Position numbers and translations under genes: made by a program
The notes under the pieces: generated by a model
The model's input: only the letters and a program-made list of their open reading frames with translations
The model's database searches: none
What the model was told of the DNA's origin: nothing
Shown here: piece by piece, positions 44,083 through 58,700 of the stretch
Numbering within the stretch: position 1 is the first letter of the stretch
Layout of the letters: every line of letters starts with the position of its first letter
Source of the DNA: Lentisphaeria bacterium
GTDB taxonomy: Bacteria > Verrucomicrobiota > Lentisphaeria > Victivallales > Victivallaceae
Direction of reading: 5' to 3'
Assembly (NCBI GenBank): GCA_022768375.1
Contig: JALEMG010000009.1
Span: 18,845 to 82,844, forward strand
DNA: 64,000 nt

Positions 44083-44107
44083 GGAAAAATCCCTTGCGGA
44101 TTTTTCC
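44083..44107. terminator. Bidirectional terminator between convergent genes
   Basis: Perfect 10-bp stem GGAAAAATCC/GGATTTTTCC with loop CTTGC. The A/T tract in each arm gives a T tract for transcripts from either direction; it serves the M42 operon and the small HTH gene. Confidence 0.75.
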
Positions 44108-44135
44108 ATTCCTCCCCGCACCGGAAGCGCCCGCC

Positions 44136-44315
44136 TCAGTCCAGCAAATCGCGCCAGTTGCATCCCAGCGCCGCCGCATAGCGCTTCGCCGCAGTCGAAC
44201 TGCGCAGTCCTTTCTTTTCCGCAAGACATATACAAGCCCGGGATACGTGGAGCATCCGGGCCAAATCCACCGAACGCAACCCCGATTTCAGCCGGAAAAT
44301 CTGCAATTTGCTCAT
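44136..44315 (-). CDS. Small Cro/C1-type HTH protein
   Basis: 59 aa from ATG 44315 (MSKLQIFRLKSGLRSVDLA); it consists of one helix-turn-helix, LRSVDLARMLHVSRACICLAEK, and a short C-terminal helix ending LGCNWRDLLD. The start at 44342 would leave no leader after the promoter, so the second Met is preferred. Divergent from another HTH gene at 44467; probably a small regulator. No partner toxin seen. Confidence 0.65.
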   Translation of the reverse strand: MSKLQIFRLKSGLRSVDLARMLHVSRACICLAEKKGLRSSTAAKRYAAALGCNWRDLLD

Positions 44316-44350
44316 CGCGCATAAACGATATATTATCTGCATTTCCCGAT

Positions 44351-44379
44351 AATATACAATAATTGCACGATTTTATCAA
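44351..44379 (-). promoter_or_regulatory. Promoter of the small HTH gene
   Basis: Minus strand: TTGATA (44374-44379), 17 nt, TATATT (44351-44356). Confidence 0.65.
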
Positions 44380-44409
44380 GCAAAAAAATACTTTTTCGCC
44401 GATTTTTTA

Positions 44410-44438
44410 TTGATTTCAGCCGAAACCCCTGATATGTT
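44410..44438 (+). promoter_or_regulatory. Promoter of the second HTH gene
   Basis: TTGATT (44410-44415), 17 nt, TATGTT (44433-44438). Divergent from the previous promoter with 30 nt between -35 boxes. Confidence 0.65.
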
Positions 44439-44466
44439 AAGTGAAAACAAAACATAGCACGGCATC

Positions 44467-44817
44467 ATGAGTTCATCGACAGCAAATTTCGTGGCGGCCC
44501 TTCGGGAAGCGGTACATCGGGCCGGGTCGCAGACGGCGCTCGCCCGTTCGGCGGGGATGCAGCAGAGCCGGATTTCGGATTACCTGTCCGGGCGGTACGA
44601 ATTCGGCAACATCACCATCGGAACTCTGGAAAAGTTGTTCCCGGAACTGCAATTCGTCTTCTTCCCCTCCGCTCCGTACCCGTCGTCCGGGCTCGAAAGT
44701 GAAATGGAGAAGCAGATACTTGAGCACTTCCGCCGACTCTCCCCCGCGGAAAAAGCCCGCTACATGATGGTCGTCGCCGCCGCATTTCCGGTTGAAGACC
44801 ACAATTCCGATTCGTGA
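44467..44817 (+). CDS. HTH (XRE-like) regulatory protein
   Basis: 116 aa. HTH near residues 20-45 (QTALARSAGMQQSRISDYLSGR), then a linker and a C-terminal helical tail SPAEKARYMMVV. Resembles phage-type or regulator XRE proteins. The last part looks like an oligomerisation segment. Divergent from a shorter HTH gene; the two may regulate each other. Function beyond DNA binding unknown. Nothing codes between it and the ribosomal operon terminator (44818-45025). Confidence 0.65.
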   Translation: MSSSTANFVAALREAVHRAGSQTALARSAGMQQSRISDYLSGRYEFGNITIGTLEKLFPELQFVFFPSAPYPSSGLESEMEKQILEHFRRLSPAEKARYMMVVAAAFPVEDHNSDS

Positions 44818-45025
44818 CATGGCACCGTTTTCGCCCGTCTCCGGCATGTATCAGGTGCGGACCTGAAAAATTTTTCCGCATCTCATCCCCCGCAGGCGCC
44901 GGACGAAATGTTGCCGGCCCGGGACGGTTGAGCGGGAGGCGGCTAATCGCACGGAACAGAAAATCAGGTTTCTTTCAGTACAGAGCCAAGTTTTTTTATT
45001 TTCCCGCCCTCTTTGGGCCGCCGAT

Positions 45026-45058
45026 AAAAAAACCCCCGGAGGCCTGCCGCCGCCGGGA
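45026..45058 (-). terminator. Terminator after rpsS
   Basis: Minus strand: stem CCCGG-c-GG/CC-t-CCGGG with a short GC loop, then a run of seven T. It ends the ribosomal operon directly after rpsS. Confidence 0.75.
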
Positions 45059-45081
45059 GTTGTTCTTCGCGTCGTTCCGGA

Positions 45082-45348
45082 TTACTTGCCCGAAACCACC
45101 CCGTGGACCTTGAAGACCCGGGTCGGAACAAATTCTCCGAGTTTGTGGCCGACCATGTTCTCGGTAATGAACACCGGGACGAACGTCTTGCCGTTGTGCA
45201 CGTTGAACGTATGTCCGACGAAATCCGGAATGATCAACGACCGCCGCGACCAGGTTTTCACCGGGGTCTTGTTGGCATTGGTCATTTTGGAAATCTTGTC
45301 GATCAGATACTGATCCACAAAAGGACCTTTTTTGATGGATCTGGGCAT
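45082..45348 (-). CDS. rpsS: 30S ribosomal protein S19
   Basis: 88 aa, typical length. [19 protein letters not shown] and [30 protein letters not shown] are the conserved S19 core, which contacts the 16S head near the P-site tRNA. ATG overlaps the rplB stop. Last gene of this operon; rplV and rpsC, which normally follow, are absent. Confidence 0.97.
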   Translation of the reverse strand: MPRSIKKGPFVDQYLIDKISKMTNANKTPVKTWSRRSLIIPDFVGHTFNVHNGKTFVPVFITENMVGHKLGEFVPTRVFKVHGVVSGK

Positions 45349-46175
45349 TATTTCTTCCTCCGTTCAACGATGAATTTCTTCGAGCCCTTCTTCGGATTGC
45401 GGGTGCGTTTGCCTTTGGCCAGTTTGCCCCACGGCGACACCGGATGTCCGCCGCCGGACTCACGCCCTTCACCGCCGCCCATCGGATGGTCGACCGGGTT
45501 CTGCGCCACACCGCGCACATGCGGCCGGAAGCCCAGATACCGTTTCTTGCCGGCTTTGCCCAACTTGGTATTCATCAGATCAAGATTGCCGATCTGACCG
45601 ATCATTGCCCGGCAGTTCACATGCAGCATGCGGACTTCGCCGGAGGGCAGTTTCACCTGCGCGTAGAGTTCCTCTTTGCCGCGGAGGGTGGCGACCTGCC
45701 CGGCGGAACGCACCAATTTCGCGCCCGCGCCCGGCTGCATCTCAATGCAGCAGATCTCCACGCCGACCGGGATATCCTTCAGTTTCAGCCAGTTGCCCGG
45801 CTTCAACTCGGCCTTGGGGCCATTCATCACCACATCGCCGACTTTCAGTCCCAGCGGGGCAAGGATGTAGGCCTTGTCGCCGTCCGCGTAGGAAAGCAGC
45901 GCGATATTCGCGGTGCGGTTGGGATCGTACTCGATCGTCACGACCTTCGCGGGCACCCCCTCCTTGTTGCGGCTGAAATCGACCATGCGGTAGACCCGCT
46001 TGTTGCCGGCGCCGCGGAACCGGGTCGTGATCCGGCCCTGATTGTTCCGTCCGCCGGTGGATTTCTTGCCCTTCAGCAACCGCTTGCAGGGCGCGACTTT
46101 GCTCAACTCCGCGGTATCGACCACCGACATGTGCCGCCGCGAGGGAGTCGTCGGATTGTAACTTTTCATCGCCAT
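45348..46175 (-). CDS. rplB: 50S ribosomal protein L2
   Basis: 275 aa. [17 protein letters not shown] and the C-terminal [20 protein letters not shown] are L2 signatures; the [13 protein letters not shown] loop contacts the peptidyl transferase centre. Start ATG 46175 with GGGAG upstream; an in-frame TTG further up is not needed. Confidence 0.97.
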   Translation of the reverse strand: MAMKSYNPTTPSRRHMSVVDTAELSKVAPCKRLLKGKKSTGGRNNQGRITTRFRGAGNKRVYRMVDFSRNKEGVPAKVVTIEYDPNRTANIALLSYADGDKAYILAPLGLKVGDVVMNGPKAELKPGNWLKLKDIPVGVEICCIEMQPGAGAKLVRSAGQVATLRGKEELYAQVKLPSGEVRMLHVNCRAMIGQIGNLDLMNTKLGKAGKKRYLGFRPHVRGVAQNPVDHPMGGGEGRESGGGHPVSPWGKLAKGKRTRNPKKGSKKFIVERRKK

Positions 46176-46189
46176 TTTCTTCAACTCCC

Positions 46190-46471
46190 TTAGATGATCT
46201 CAATGGTTCCTTCGGACAGCGTGACCACGGCGCGCTTCCAATCCGCCCGGCGGCCCATTTTCATGGTCCGGCCGGCACGCTTGGCCTTGCCGAGATAATT
46301 CATCACGTTGACCTTTGCGACTTTGACCTTGAAAAGTTCCTCCACGGCGCGGGCGATCTCCACCCGGCCGGCATCGGGATGAACCCGGAAGGTGTATTTC
46401 TTTTCCTGAATCAGCGCGTTGCACTTTTCAGTGACGACCGGCGCGATGATGACGTCAAAAGCACTATTCAT
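46190..46471 (-). CDS. rplW: 50S ribosomal protein L23
   Basis: 93 aa. IAPVVTEKCNALIQEKKYTFRV and VAKVNVMNYLGKAKRAGRT are L23 core; it sits at the exit tunnel and docks SRP and trigger factor. Between rplD and rplB as usual. Confidence 0.95.
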   Translation of the reverse strand: MNSAFDVIIAPVVTEKCNALIQEKKYTFRVHPDAGRVEIARAVEELFKVKVAKVNVMNYLGKAKRAGRTMKMGRRADWKRAVVTLSEGTIEII

Positions 46472-46483
46472 TTTCCAGTCTCC

Positions 46484-47122
46484 TTACGCCAAACGTCCGA
46501 TGAAAGCATCGAGCGCGTCCTTGCAGAACACCAGTTTCTTGAACCGGAGCAACTCGTAAGCGTTGACCGTCACCGCCCGACGCACCACCAGATTCGGGAT
46601 GTTGCCGGTGGCGCAGACCGTGGCCTCGTCGAAGTCGGTCAGCGACAGCATGATGGTGTCGTCCTGGATCTTGAGGTTTTTCAGCACCGCATACGCGTTG
46701 CGGGTCTTGTGATCCGGCAGTGCCAGTTTGTCCAGCACCAGAACGTCGCCTTCCGCAATCCGTTCGGCCAGAGCCCGCGTCAACGCCAGCGCCAGAACCT
46801 TCTTGTTGAGTTTCTTGGCATAACTGCGGGGCTGAGGTCCGAAAATCGTACCGCCGCCGGTCCATACGGGCGAACGGTTGGAACCGGCCCGGGCACCGCC
46901 GCGGCCTTTCTGCCGCCAAGGTTTCGCACCGCCGCCGCGCACCAGACCGCGGGTCTTGGTGCAGGCCGAACCGGAACGGATCCCGGCCAGATACGCGACC
47001 ACCGCATCATGGACCGCCTGGGTCCCCTTGTCGTTCTCGATCACACTGTTGAGACACTCCGGCACGGCGTACTCGCCGACCCGGGCACCGCTGCAATCGA
47101 GGATATCCAAAGTCTTAAGCAT
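46484..47122 (-). CDS. rplD: 50S ribosomal protein L4
   Basis: 212 aa. The long basic extension VRGGGAKPWRQKGRGGARAG lines the exit tunnel; SYAKKLNKKVLALALTRAL is the conserved core. I chose ATG 47122, 8 nt from GGAGG; ATG 47128 is only 2 nt from it. Confidence 0.95.
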   Translation of the reverse strand: MLKTLDILDCSGARVGEYAVPECLNSVIENDKGTQAVHDAVVAYLAGIRSGSACTKTRGLVRGGGAKPWRQKGRGGARAGSNRSPVWTGGGTIFGPQPRSYAKKLNKKVLALALTRALAERIAEGDVLVLDKLALPDHKTRNAYAVLKNLKIQDDTIMLSLTDFDEATVCATGNIPNLVVRRAVTVNAYELLRFKKLVFCKDALDAFIGRLA

Positions 47123-47137
47123 TTGCATTTCCTCCTC

Positions 47138-47776
47138 TTACTTTGCCGCGGGCTTTTTCAGCGCGCTCTTGACCGTGACGATGCCGCCGGTGAAGCCGGG
47201 AACGGCTCCCTTGACCAGCAGACAGTTGTCATCGGCCATGACCCGCACGATCTGCAGATTCTGCACAGTACGGCGATCATTGCCGTAGTGTCCGGGCATC
47301 TTTTTGCCTTTGTTGACCCGGCCCGGCCACTCGCAGCAGCCGATGGAACCGGGACGACGCTCCCACGCGCCGCCGTGACTGGCGCGGCCGCCGCCGAAAT
47401 TCCAGCGCTTGACCACACCCTGAAACCCGCGGCCCTTGGTGACGCCGACCACATCCAGATACTCCCCGGCGGCGAAAATATCCGCCTTGAGCACCGCGCC
47501 CACCTCAGCCTCGGCGTCGCGGATCTCCCGCAGCACCGCCGGCAGCGTTTCGCCGGTCACACCGGCTTTGGCCAGATGGCCCTTGCAGGCCTTGGTCAGG
47601 TTCTTCGCTTTGCGACTGCCGAATCCCAACTGAATCGCCGAGTATCCGTCGCGCTCGACCGTCTTGACCCCGGTGACGACGCAGGGACCGACTTCGATCA
47701 CCGTGACCGGGATCAGCACGCCCTTCTCGTCATAGACCTGAGTCATGCCGAGTTTTTTACCGATTAAGCCTTTCAT
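47138..47776 (-). CDS. rplC: 50S ribosomal protein L3
   Basis: 212 aa. MKGLIGKKLGMTQVYDEKG at the N-terminus and GRGFQGVVKRWNFGGGRASHGG, the loop reaching the peptidyl transferase centre, are clear. Start ATG 47776 after AGAAAGGAGA. Confidence 0.96.
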   Translation of the reverse strand: MKGLIGKKLGMTQVYDEKGVLIPVTVIEVGPCVVTGVKTVERDGYSAIQLGFGSRKAKNLTKACKGHLAKAGVTGETLPAVLREIRDAEAEVGAVLKADIFAAGEYLDVVGVTKGRGFQGVVKRWNFGGGRASHGGAWERRPGSIGCCEWPGRVNKGKKMPGHYGNDRRTVQNLQIVRVMADDNCLLVKGAVPGFTGGIVTVKSALKKPAAK

Positions 47777-47885
47777 TTCTTTCTCCTTTTCTTCAGTGAG
47801 AAACTTACGATACACGTTCCCAATCGGCCGGGAACGGCGGTATCTGAACCGTCAGGCGCCCCGCCCGGCGGTCCCGGAACTCCGA

Positions 47886-48209
47886 TCAGAATCCCGTTTT
47901 GATCGAAATGTCCACCCCGGCGGGCAGGTTGAGTTTCTTCAACTCGTCCACCGTGCGGCCATTCGGATTCACGATGTCCAGCATCCGTTTGTGGGTGCGG
48001 ATCTCGAACTGCTCCATGGATTTCTTGTCCACATGGGGCGAACGGTTGACCGTCCACCGCTCAATCCGGGTCGGCAGCGGAACCGGGCCCGCGACCATCA
48101 CGCCGGTGCGTTTGGCGGCTTCGAGAATTTCGTTGACCGACTGATCCAGAATCCGGTGCTCATACGCCTGCAGCCGGATGCGGATACGCTGTGTTTTCGC
48201 CGTAGCCAT
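47886..48209 (-). CDS. rpsJ: 30S ribosomal protein S10
   Basis: 107 aa. [20 protein letters not shown] and [22 protein letters not shown] are S10. Also the transcription factor NusE. It starts 2 nt after fusA, so the str and S10 clusters are joined without tuf. Confidence 0.97.
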   Translation of the reverse strand: MATAKTQRIRIRLQAYEHRILDQSVNEILEAAKRTGVMVAGPVPLPTRIERWTVNRSPHVDKKSMEQFEIRTHKRMLDIVNPNGRTVDELKKLNLPAGVDISIKTGF

Positions 48210-48211
48210 AC

Positions 48212-50314
48212 TTATTTCTTCTCCACGATTTTATCTTGAATTTGCTTCGGAACTTTCTCAAAGTGGGCCGGCTCCATCGAGTAGGTCGCACGACCGCGGG
48301 AGAGCGAGCGGATCGCCGTGGCGTAACCGAACAACTCCGACAGCGGCACGTTGGCCTGCACCCGGGTAAACCCGTTGTCTCCGGCGTTGATCTCCACGAT
48401 CGTCCCCCGGCGGCTGGTCAAGTCGCCAATCAGATCGCCCATATTCTCATCGGGAGTGGTCAACTCCACTTTCATGATCGGTTCCAGCAATTCAATACCG
48501 GCCTTTTTCGCGGCGTCCTTGAACGCCATGGAACCGGCGACCTTGAACGCCATTTCCGAGGAGTCGACCGGATGGTAACTGCCGTCGATGATCTCAACTT
48601 TGAAGTCGATCACCGGATAACCGGCCAGCACCCCGGACGCGGCGGCTTCGCGGATACCGTTCTCGATCGGCTTGATATACTCCTTGGGGATATTGCCGCC
48701 GACCACCTTGTTCTCAATCACGATACCGGCGCCGCGCTCCTGCGGGATCAGATTGATGATGCAGTGCCCGTACTGTCCGCGTCCGCCGGTCTGCCGGACG
48801 AACTTGGTGTCGGATTCGCTGCTGCGGCAGATCGCCTCGCGGTACGCCACCTGCGGCGCGCCGGTGTTGGCCTCCACCTTGAACTCCCGGACCAGACGGT
48901 CCAGAATGATCTCCAGATGCAGTTCACCCATACCGGAAATAATCGTCTGACCGGTTTCCTCGTTGCTGCTGATCCGGAAAGTCGGGTCCTCGTCGGAAAG
49001 CGCCAGCAGACCTTTGGTCAGTTTGTCCCGGTCGCCGGAGGACTTCGGCTCCACGGCAATGGAAATCACCGGCTCGGGGAAGTTCATCGACTCCAGCACG
49101 ATGGGATCGGTCTCCACGCAGATCGTGTCGCCGGTGGTCACATTGCGCAACCCGACGGCGGCGGCGATGTCGCCGGAGAAAATCTCCTCACGCTCCTCGC
49201 GCTGGTTGGCGTGCATCTGCAGCAGCCGGCCGAGGCGTTCGCGCTTGCCGGTCCGGGGGTTCAACACGGTCATGCCCTGCTTCGCCACGCCGGAGTAGAT
49301 CCGGAAGTAGAAAAGTTTGCCCACGAAGGGATCGCTCATAATCTTGAAGACCAGCGCGGCAAACGGCTGCAGATCGCCCACGTGACGGGTGACCGGATTG
49401 CCGGTGTCCGGATCGGAACCGGTGATGTCCCAGATATCCACCGGACTGGGCAGATAATCCACCACCGCATCCAGCAGAGGCTGCACGCCGCGGCACTTGA
49501 AAGCGCTCGCGGCGGCGACCGGCACGGCTTTCGCTTTCAGCGTCGCCCGGCGCAGCGCGGCCCGCAGCACATCCAACGGAGGGATCTTATCCTCCAGAAA
49601 ACTCTCCATGACCTCGTCATCGACCTCGGCCAGCGATTCCACATCCTGACGGAACACGCTGTCGCGGTATTCCCGATACTCCTCGGGAACTTCACTGTCG
49701 GTGATGGTGACCCCCTGATCGGCGTCGCTGAAATAGTACGCCCGGTTGGCGAGCACGTCGATCACGCCCTTGAAGTCGCCCTCCTTGCCCAGCGGCAGCA
49801 TCACCGGAATGGGATTGGCGCCGAGTTTGCTCCGGATCTCCGCCACCGCGCCGTCGAAATCGGCTCCGGTGCGATCCATCTTGTTGATGAGGGCCACGAT
49901 GGGGACATGGTACTTCTGAGCCTGCCGCCAGACGGTTTCGGTCTGGGGCTGGACCTTGCCCACGGAGCAGAACACTGCCACCGCGCCGTCCAGCACACGC
50001 AGCGAACGCTCCACTTCGGCGGTGAAGTCCACATGTCCCGGAGTGTCGATGATATTGATCCGATTGCCCTTCCAGAAACAGGTGGTCGCCGCGCTGGTGA
50101 TCGTGATACCGCGCTCCCGCTCCTGCTCCATCCAGTCCATCGTAGCGGTCCCCTCGTGGGTGTCGCCGATCTTGTAATTCACTCCGCAGTAAAAAAGAAT
50201 ACGCTCCGTCAAAGTGGTTTTGCCGGCATCGATATGCGCCATGATGCCGATATTGCGCACGTTGCGCAGCGCCACCTTGCGGTTGGGAGATTCATGGAAT
50301 TGCTTGTCGCTCAT
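48212..50314 (-). CDS. fusA: Elongation factor G
   Basis: 700 aa, the full five-domain GTPase. G1 AHIDAGKTT, switch [13 protein letters not shown]3 DTPGHVDF, G4 NKMDRTGAD. Domains III-V follow ([36 protein letters not shown]). It moves tRNAs and mRNA after peptide bond formation. Follows rpsG by 12 nt. Confidence 0.97.
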   Translation of the reverse strand: MSDKQFHESPNRKVALRNVRNIGIMAHIDAGKTTLTERILFYCGVNYKIGDTHEGTATMDWMEQERERGITITSAATTCFWKGNRINIIDTPGHVDFTAEVERSLRVLDGAVAVFCSVGKVQPQTETVWRQAQKYHVPIVALINKMDRTGADFDGAVAEIRSKLGANPIPVMLPLGKEGDFKGVIDVLANRAYYFSDADQGVTITDSEVPEEYREYRDSVFRQDVESLAEVDDEVMESFLEDKIPPLDVLRAALRRATLKAKAVPVAAASAFKCRGVQPLLDAVVDYLPSPVDIWDITGSDPDTGNPVTRHVGDLQPFAALVFKIMSDPFVGKLFYFRIYSGVAKQGMTVLNPRTGKRERLGRLLQMHANQREEREEIFSGDIAAAVGLRNVTTGDTICVETDPIVLESMNFPEPVISIAVEPKSSGDRDKLTKGLLALSDEDPTFRISSNEETGQTIISGMGELHLEIILDRLVREFKVEANTGAPQVAYREAICRSSESDTKFVRQTGGRGQYGHCIINLIPQERGAGIVIENKVVGGNIPKEYIKPIENGIREAAASGVLAGYPVIDFKVEIIDGSYHPVDSSEMAFKVAGSMAFKDAAKKAGIELLEPIMKVELTTPDENMGDLIGDLTSRRGTIVEINAGDNGFTRVQANVPLSELFGYATAIRSLSRGRATYSMEPAHFEKVPKQIQDKIVEKK

Positions 50315-50326
50315 CTCTGCCCCCGA

Positions 50327-50797
50327 TCACCAACGGTAATGCGCGAAGGCCTTGTTGGCCTGCGCCATTTTGTAGGTGTCTTCCTTCTTCTTGATCGAAG
50401 CGCCGGTGTTGTTGAAAGCATCCAGCAGTTCCCCGGCCAGCGATTCGGTCATGGACTTCCCTTTGCGGCCGCGGGAATAGGTAACGATCCAGCGCAGGGC
50501 CAGTGCAATCTGACGCTCCGGATCGACCTCGATGGGCACCTGGTAGGTGGCACCGCCGACGCGACGGCTCTTGACTTCCAACTTCGGCTTGACGTTCTCC
50601 AGCGCTTGAGCGAACACCTCAATGGCGGGCATGTCGGTCTTTTTCGCCTGAATCATGTCCAGCGCCTCGTAAACGATACCCTCGGCCGTGGCCTTTTTGC
50701 CCCGGGTCATGATGGTGTTGATCAACCGGGCGATCAGCACGCTGTTGTACTTCACATCGGGAGTCAACTCCCGTTTGACGACTCTACGTCTTCTCAT
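50327..50797 (-). CDS. rpsG: 30S ribosomal protein S7
   Basis: 156 aa. [27 protein letters not shown] and the C-terminal [21 protein letters not shown] are S7, which organises the 16S 3' domain. Between rpsL and fusA. Confidence 0.97.
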   Translation of the reverse strand: MRRRRVVKRELTPDVKYNSVLIARLINTIMTRGKKATAEGIVYEALDMIQAKKTDMPAIEVFAQALENVKPKLEVKSRRVGGATYQVPIEVDPERQIALALRWIVTYSRGRKGKSMTESLAGELLDAFNNTGASIKKKEDTYKMAQANKAFAHYRW

Positions 50798-50818
50798 GGC
50801 TCTCTGTTCTCCCGCAAA

Positions 50819-51223
50819 TTACTTCTTCTTGCCCTTGGCTTCCTCGGCGCCCGGTTTCGGACGTTTGGCGCCGTACTTGGAACGGCCCTGCCGACGCTTC
50901 TCCACACCGAGACTGTCCAGAGAACCGCGCACGATGTGATACCGCACACCGGGAAGGTCGCGGACACGGCCGCCTTTGACCAGCACCACGGAGTGCTCCT
51001 GCAGATTGTGTCCCTCGCCGCCGATGTAGGCGGTGACTTCCTGACCGTTGGTCAGACGGACACGGGCGATCTTGCGCAGCGCCGAGTTCGGCTTTTTCGG
51101 GGTCCGGGTGGTAACCTGCAGGCAGACGCCGCGGCGCTGCGGGCAGGCGCTCAACGCCTTGGCCTTGCTTTTCTTTTCCTTTTCTTCGCGTCCGAGACGC
51201 ACCAACTGATTGATTGTCGGCAT
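50819..51223 (-). CDS. rpsL: 30S ribosomal protein S12
   Basis: 134 aa, with a C-terminal basic extension ([12 protein letters not shown]). [11 protein letters not shown] holds the lysine site where streptomycin-resistance changes arise, here wild type in appearance; the second such lysine lies in [13 protein letters not shown]. Decoding-centre protein. 128 nt separate it from rpoC. Confidence 0.97.
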   Translation of the reverse strand: MPTINQLVRLGREEKEKKSKAKALSACPQRRGVCLQVTTRTPKKPNSALRKIARVRLTNGQEVTAYIGGEGHNLQEHSVVLVKGGRVRDLPGVRYHIVRGSLDSLGVEKRRQGRSKYGAKRPKPGAEEAKGKKK

Positions 51224-51293
51224 GTTTTTTCCCTGATCTTTTACTCTTTATATCCGCAGTTCATGAAAAATACACAACACATCAAAGGCCTAT

Positions 51294-51319
51294 AAAATAA
51301 CACCAATGTGCGTTATTTT
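51294..51319. other. Inverted repeat between rpoC and rpsL
   Basis: AAAATAAC/GTTATTTT (8 bp) around a 10-nt loop, in the 128-nt gap after rpoC. It may be a weak terminator or mark the separate start of the rpsL-rpsS unit. Confidence 0.45.
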
Positions 51320-51351
51320 CAAATCCTTTCCCGAATTTTTATCGAAAAACC

Positions 51352-55692
<4,341 letters not shown>

Positions 55693-55750
55693 GATATATG
55701 TATTCCTTGCCTTGAAGGCTGGTTACCCGTTTTTGTCAGAAGTCCCTGGC
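55693..55750. other. rpoB-rpoC intergenic gap at a lineage junction
   Basis: 58 nt separate a Desulfovibrionaceae-like rpoB stop from a PVC-like rpoC start. AAGGAA lies about 13 nt before the rpoC ATG. No insertion sequence, tRNA or repeat is visible that would explain a recombination. Gene order is the universal one, so an assembler or homologous exchange could switch here. Confidence 0.5.
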
Positions 55751-58700
55751 CTATTCGTCTTCCTGGGCGGGCTCGGCGCTGCTCGGGGCAGTGCCGGCGC
55801 TGCGTCCGGGAATGAATCCGAGGCGCCTGTTGTGGGGCTTGGATTCATCCTGCTGCAGGGTGACGTTCAGGCCGAGGCTCATGAGCTCCTTGACCAGGAC
55901 GTTGAAGGATTCAGGCATGCCGGCTTCGAGGAAGTTGTCGCCCTTCACAATCTTTTCGTACATCTTGACTCGTCCGGTCACGTCATCGGACTTGACCGTC
56001 AGGAATTCCTGCAGGAGGTACGAAGCGCCGTAGGCCTCGAGGGCCCACACTTCCATTTCACCGAGACGCTGGCCGCCGAACTGGGCCTTGCCGCCCAGAG
56101 GCTGCTGCGTGACGAGGGAGTAGGGGCCGGTGGAACGGGCATGAATCTTTTCGTCCACAAGGTGGTGGAGTTTGAGCATGTACATGACGCCCACGGTGAC
56201 CCTGTTCTTGAAGGGAACGCCGGTGCGGCCGTCATAGAGAACGCTCTTGCCGTCGTTGGAGAGATGGGCTTTGTCCATCCAGCTCCAGATTTCATCCTCG
56301 GTGGCGCCGTCGAAGACAGGCGTCCTCGTGGTGATGCCCTTGCGCAGCTTGCGCACGGAAGCGGCGAATTCCTCGTCGTCCATCTCATCCACGGCCTTGC
56401 TGATCTCGGGTGAGTTGAAGACGTCCTTGACCTCGTCGCGGACGACCTGCATGGCCTTGCCGGAATCAACGAGCTCGGCGAGCTGGCGGCCGAGTTCCTT
56501 GGCGCCCCAGCCGAGGTGGGTTTCCATGATCTGGCCGATGTTCATTCGGGAAGGCACGCCGAGGGGGTTGAGCACGATGTCGACCGGGCGTCCGTCCGCG
56601 AAGAAGGGCATATCTTCCTCGGGAAGGATCATGGACACGACACCCTTGTTGCCGTGACGGCCGGCCATCTTGTCGCCCACGGAGAGCTTTCTCTTGATGG
56701 CCACATGCACCTTGACCATGCGGATGACTCCGGGAGGCAGATCGTCTCCTTCGGTGGCCTTCTCGCGCTTGGCGTCGTAGATGTTCTTCAGGTACTGGAG
56801 CTGACGGTCGTATTCCTCAAGCGCCTTCTCAACGATGTCGTTGGTCTCGCTGCTCTTGAAGAGGCCAGAGAGCTTCTTTGGCGGAATCTGATCCAGGGCC
56901 TCGCGGGTCATGGAGGCTCCGGCCGTGATGGCGGCACCCTTGGTGGTATTGCTGAGGACGGTGTTGTTCACCTGCTTTCCGATAACGGAAGGAGCGAGGC
57001 GGTCGCGGCAGGCCTGGGCCAGCACGCTGATGTGTTCCTGTTCCTTTTCGTCCAGGATCTCGATCTGGTGCCTTTCGATGGCTTTGGTGCGCTCGTCCTT
57101 GTCACCGGAACGGCGGTTGAACACTTTGACGTCGATGACGGTGCCTTCGACTCCCGGCGGGACCTTGAGGGAGGAGTTGCGCACGTCTCTGGCCTTTTCG
57201 CCGAAGATGGCGCGCAGGAGCTTCTCCTCAGGGGTGAGCTGGGTTTCGCCCTTGGGGGTGATGCGGCCGACCAGAATATCGTCGGTCTTCACGGGAGCGC
57301 CGATGCGGATGATGCCGGACTCGTCGAGGTTGCGGAGCATGTCCTCGCCGACGTTCGGGATGTCGCGGGTGATTTCCTCAGGTCCGAGCTTGGTGTCGCG
57401 GGCCACCACCTCGAACTCCTCAATATGAATGGACGTGAAGGTGTCTTCCTTCACGGTCTTTTCGGAGATCAGGATGGCGTCTTCGTAGTTGTAGCCGCAC
57501 CAGGGCATGAAGGCGACGACCAGGTTTTTGCCAAGGGCCAGTGTGCCGTTATCGATGCCGGGGCCGTCAGCGAGGACGTCGCCCTTCTTCACGATCTGGC
57601 CGGGCACGCAGGTGGCCTTCTGGCTGAAGCAGGTGTTCTGGTTGGACTTGTGGAATTTGAGCAGATCGTAGGCCTTGACGCCGCCCGTGGTGGGGAAGAC
57701 ATCGCCTTCGTACTCGACCACGATGCGGTCAGCATCGGCGTAGCGCACGATGCCGTCTGCAGGAGCCACGATGCAGGCGCCGGAGTCACGGGCCACGGGC
57801 ACTTCCATGCCCGTGCCGACGATGGGCAGTTCGGAGCGGAGCAGGGGCACGGCCTGTCTCTGCATGTTGGAACCCATGAGGGCGCGGTTTGCGTCATCGT
57901 GTTCGAGGAAGGGAATGAGGGCTGCCGAAATGGAGACCATCTGGCCGGGAGCCACGTCCATAAGGGTGACTTCTTCTTTGGGCCTCATTTCCACTTCGCC
58001 CTTGACACGCACGGTGATGTTGTCATCGGCAAGCCTGCCGTTCTCATCAAAGCGGGCATTGGCCTGGGCGATGACCTGGTTATCGGCTTCGCGCGTGGCA
58101 TCGAGGCTGACGACCTCGTCGGTCTTCTGGCAGTCGCGGATGACACGGTAGGGGGTTTCGATGAAGCCGAAGTCATTGACTCTGGCGTAGGTTGACAGAG
58201 AAACAATGAGGCCGATGTTCGGGCCTTCAGGCGTTTCAATGGGGCAGATGCGGCCGTAATGGGACGTGTGCACGTCACGCACTTCGAAGCCTGCGCGGTC
58301 ACGGGTGAGGCCGCCGGGGCCGAGAGCGGAGAGACGGCGCTTGTGCGTCACTTCGGAAAGGGCGTTGGTCTGATCCATGAACTGGGAGAGCTGGCTGGTG
58401 CCGAAGAATTCCTTGAGCACCGCAGCGACCGGTTTCGGGTTGATCAGATCATGAGGCATGAGCGTGGAGATTTCCTGCAGGCTCATGCGTTCCTTGATGG
58501 CTCTTTCCATGCGCACGAGACCGATGCGGTACTGGTTCTCCACGAGCTCGCCGACGAGGCGCACGCGGCGGTTGCCGAGATGGTCGATATCATCCGGCGC
58601 GGCGTGCGTGTCCTTCATGGTGCACAGGGTCTTGATGGCGGTCAGGATGTCGTTGTCCGTCAGTGTGCGGCAGGGCACGCTGTTGCCGTTGCCGTCATCG

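Noticed and set aside
45000..45080. Missed small gene between the XRE-like gene and rpsS
   Set aside because: Only terminator sequence and short, unsupported frames are present.
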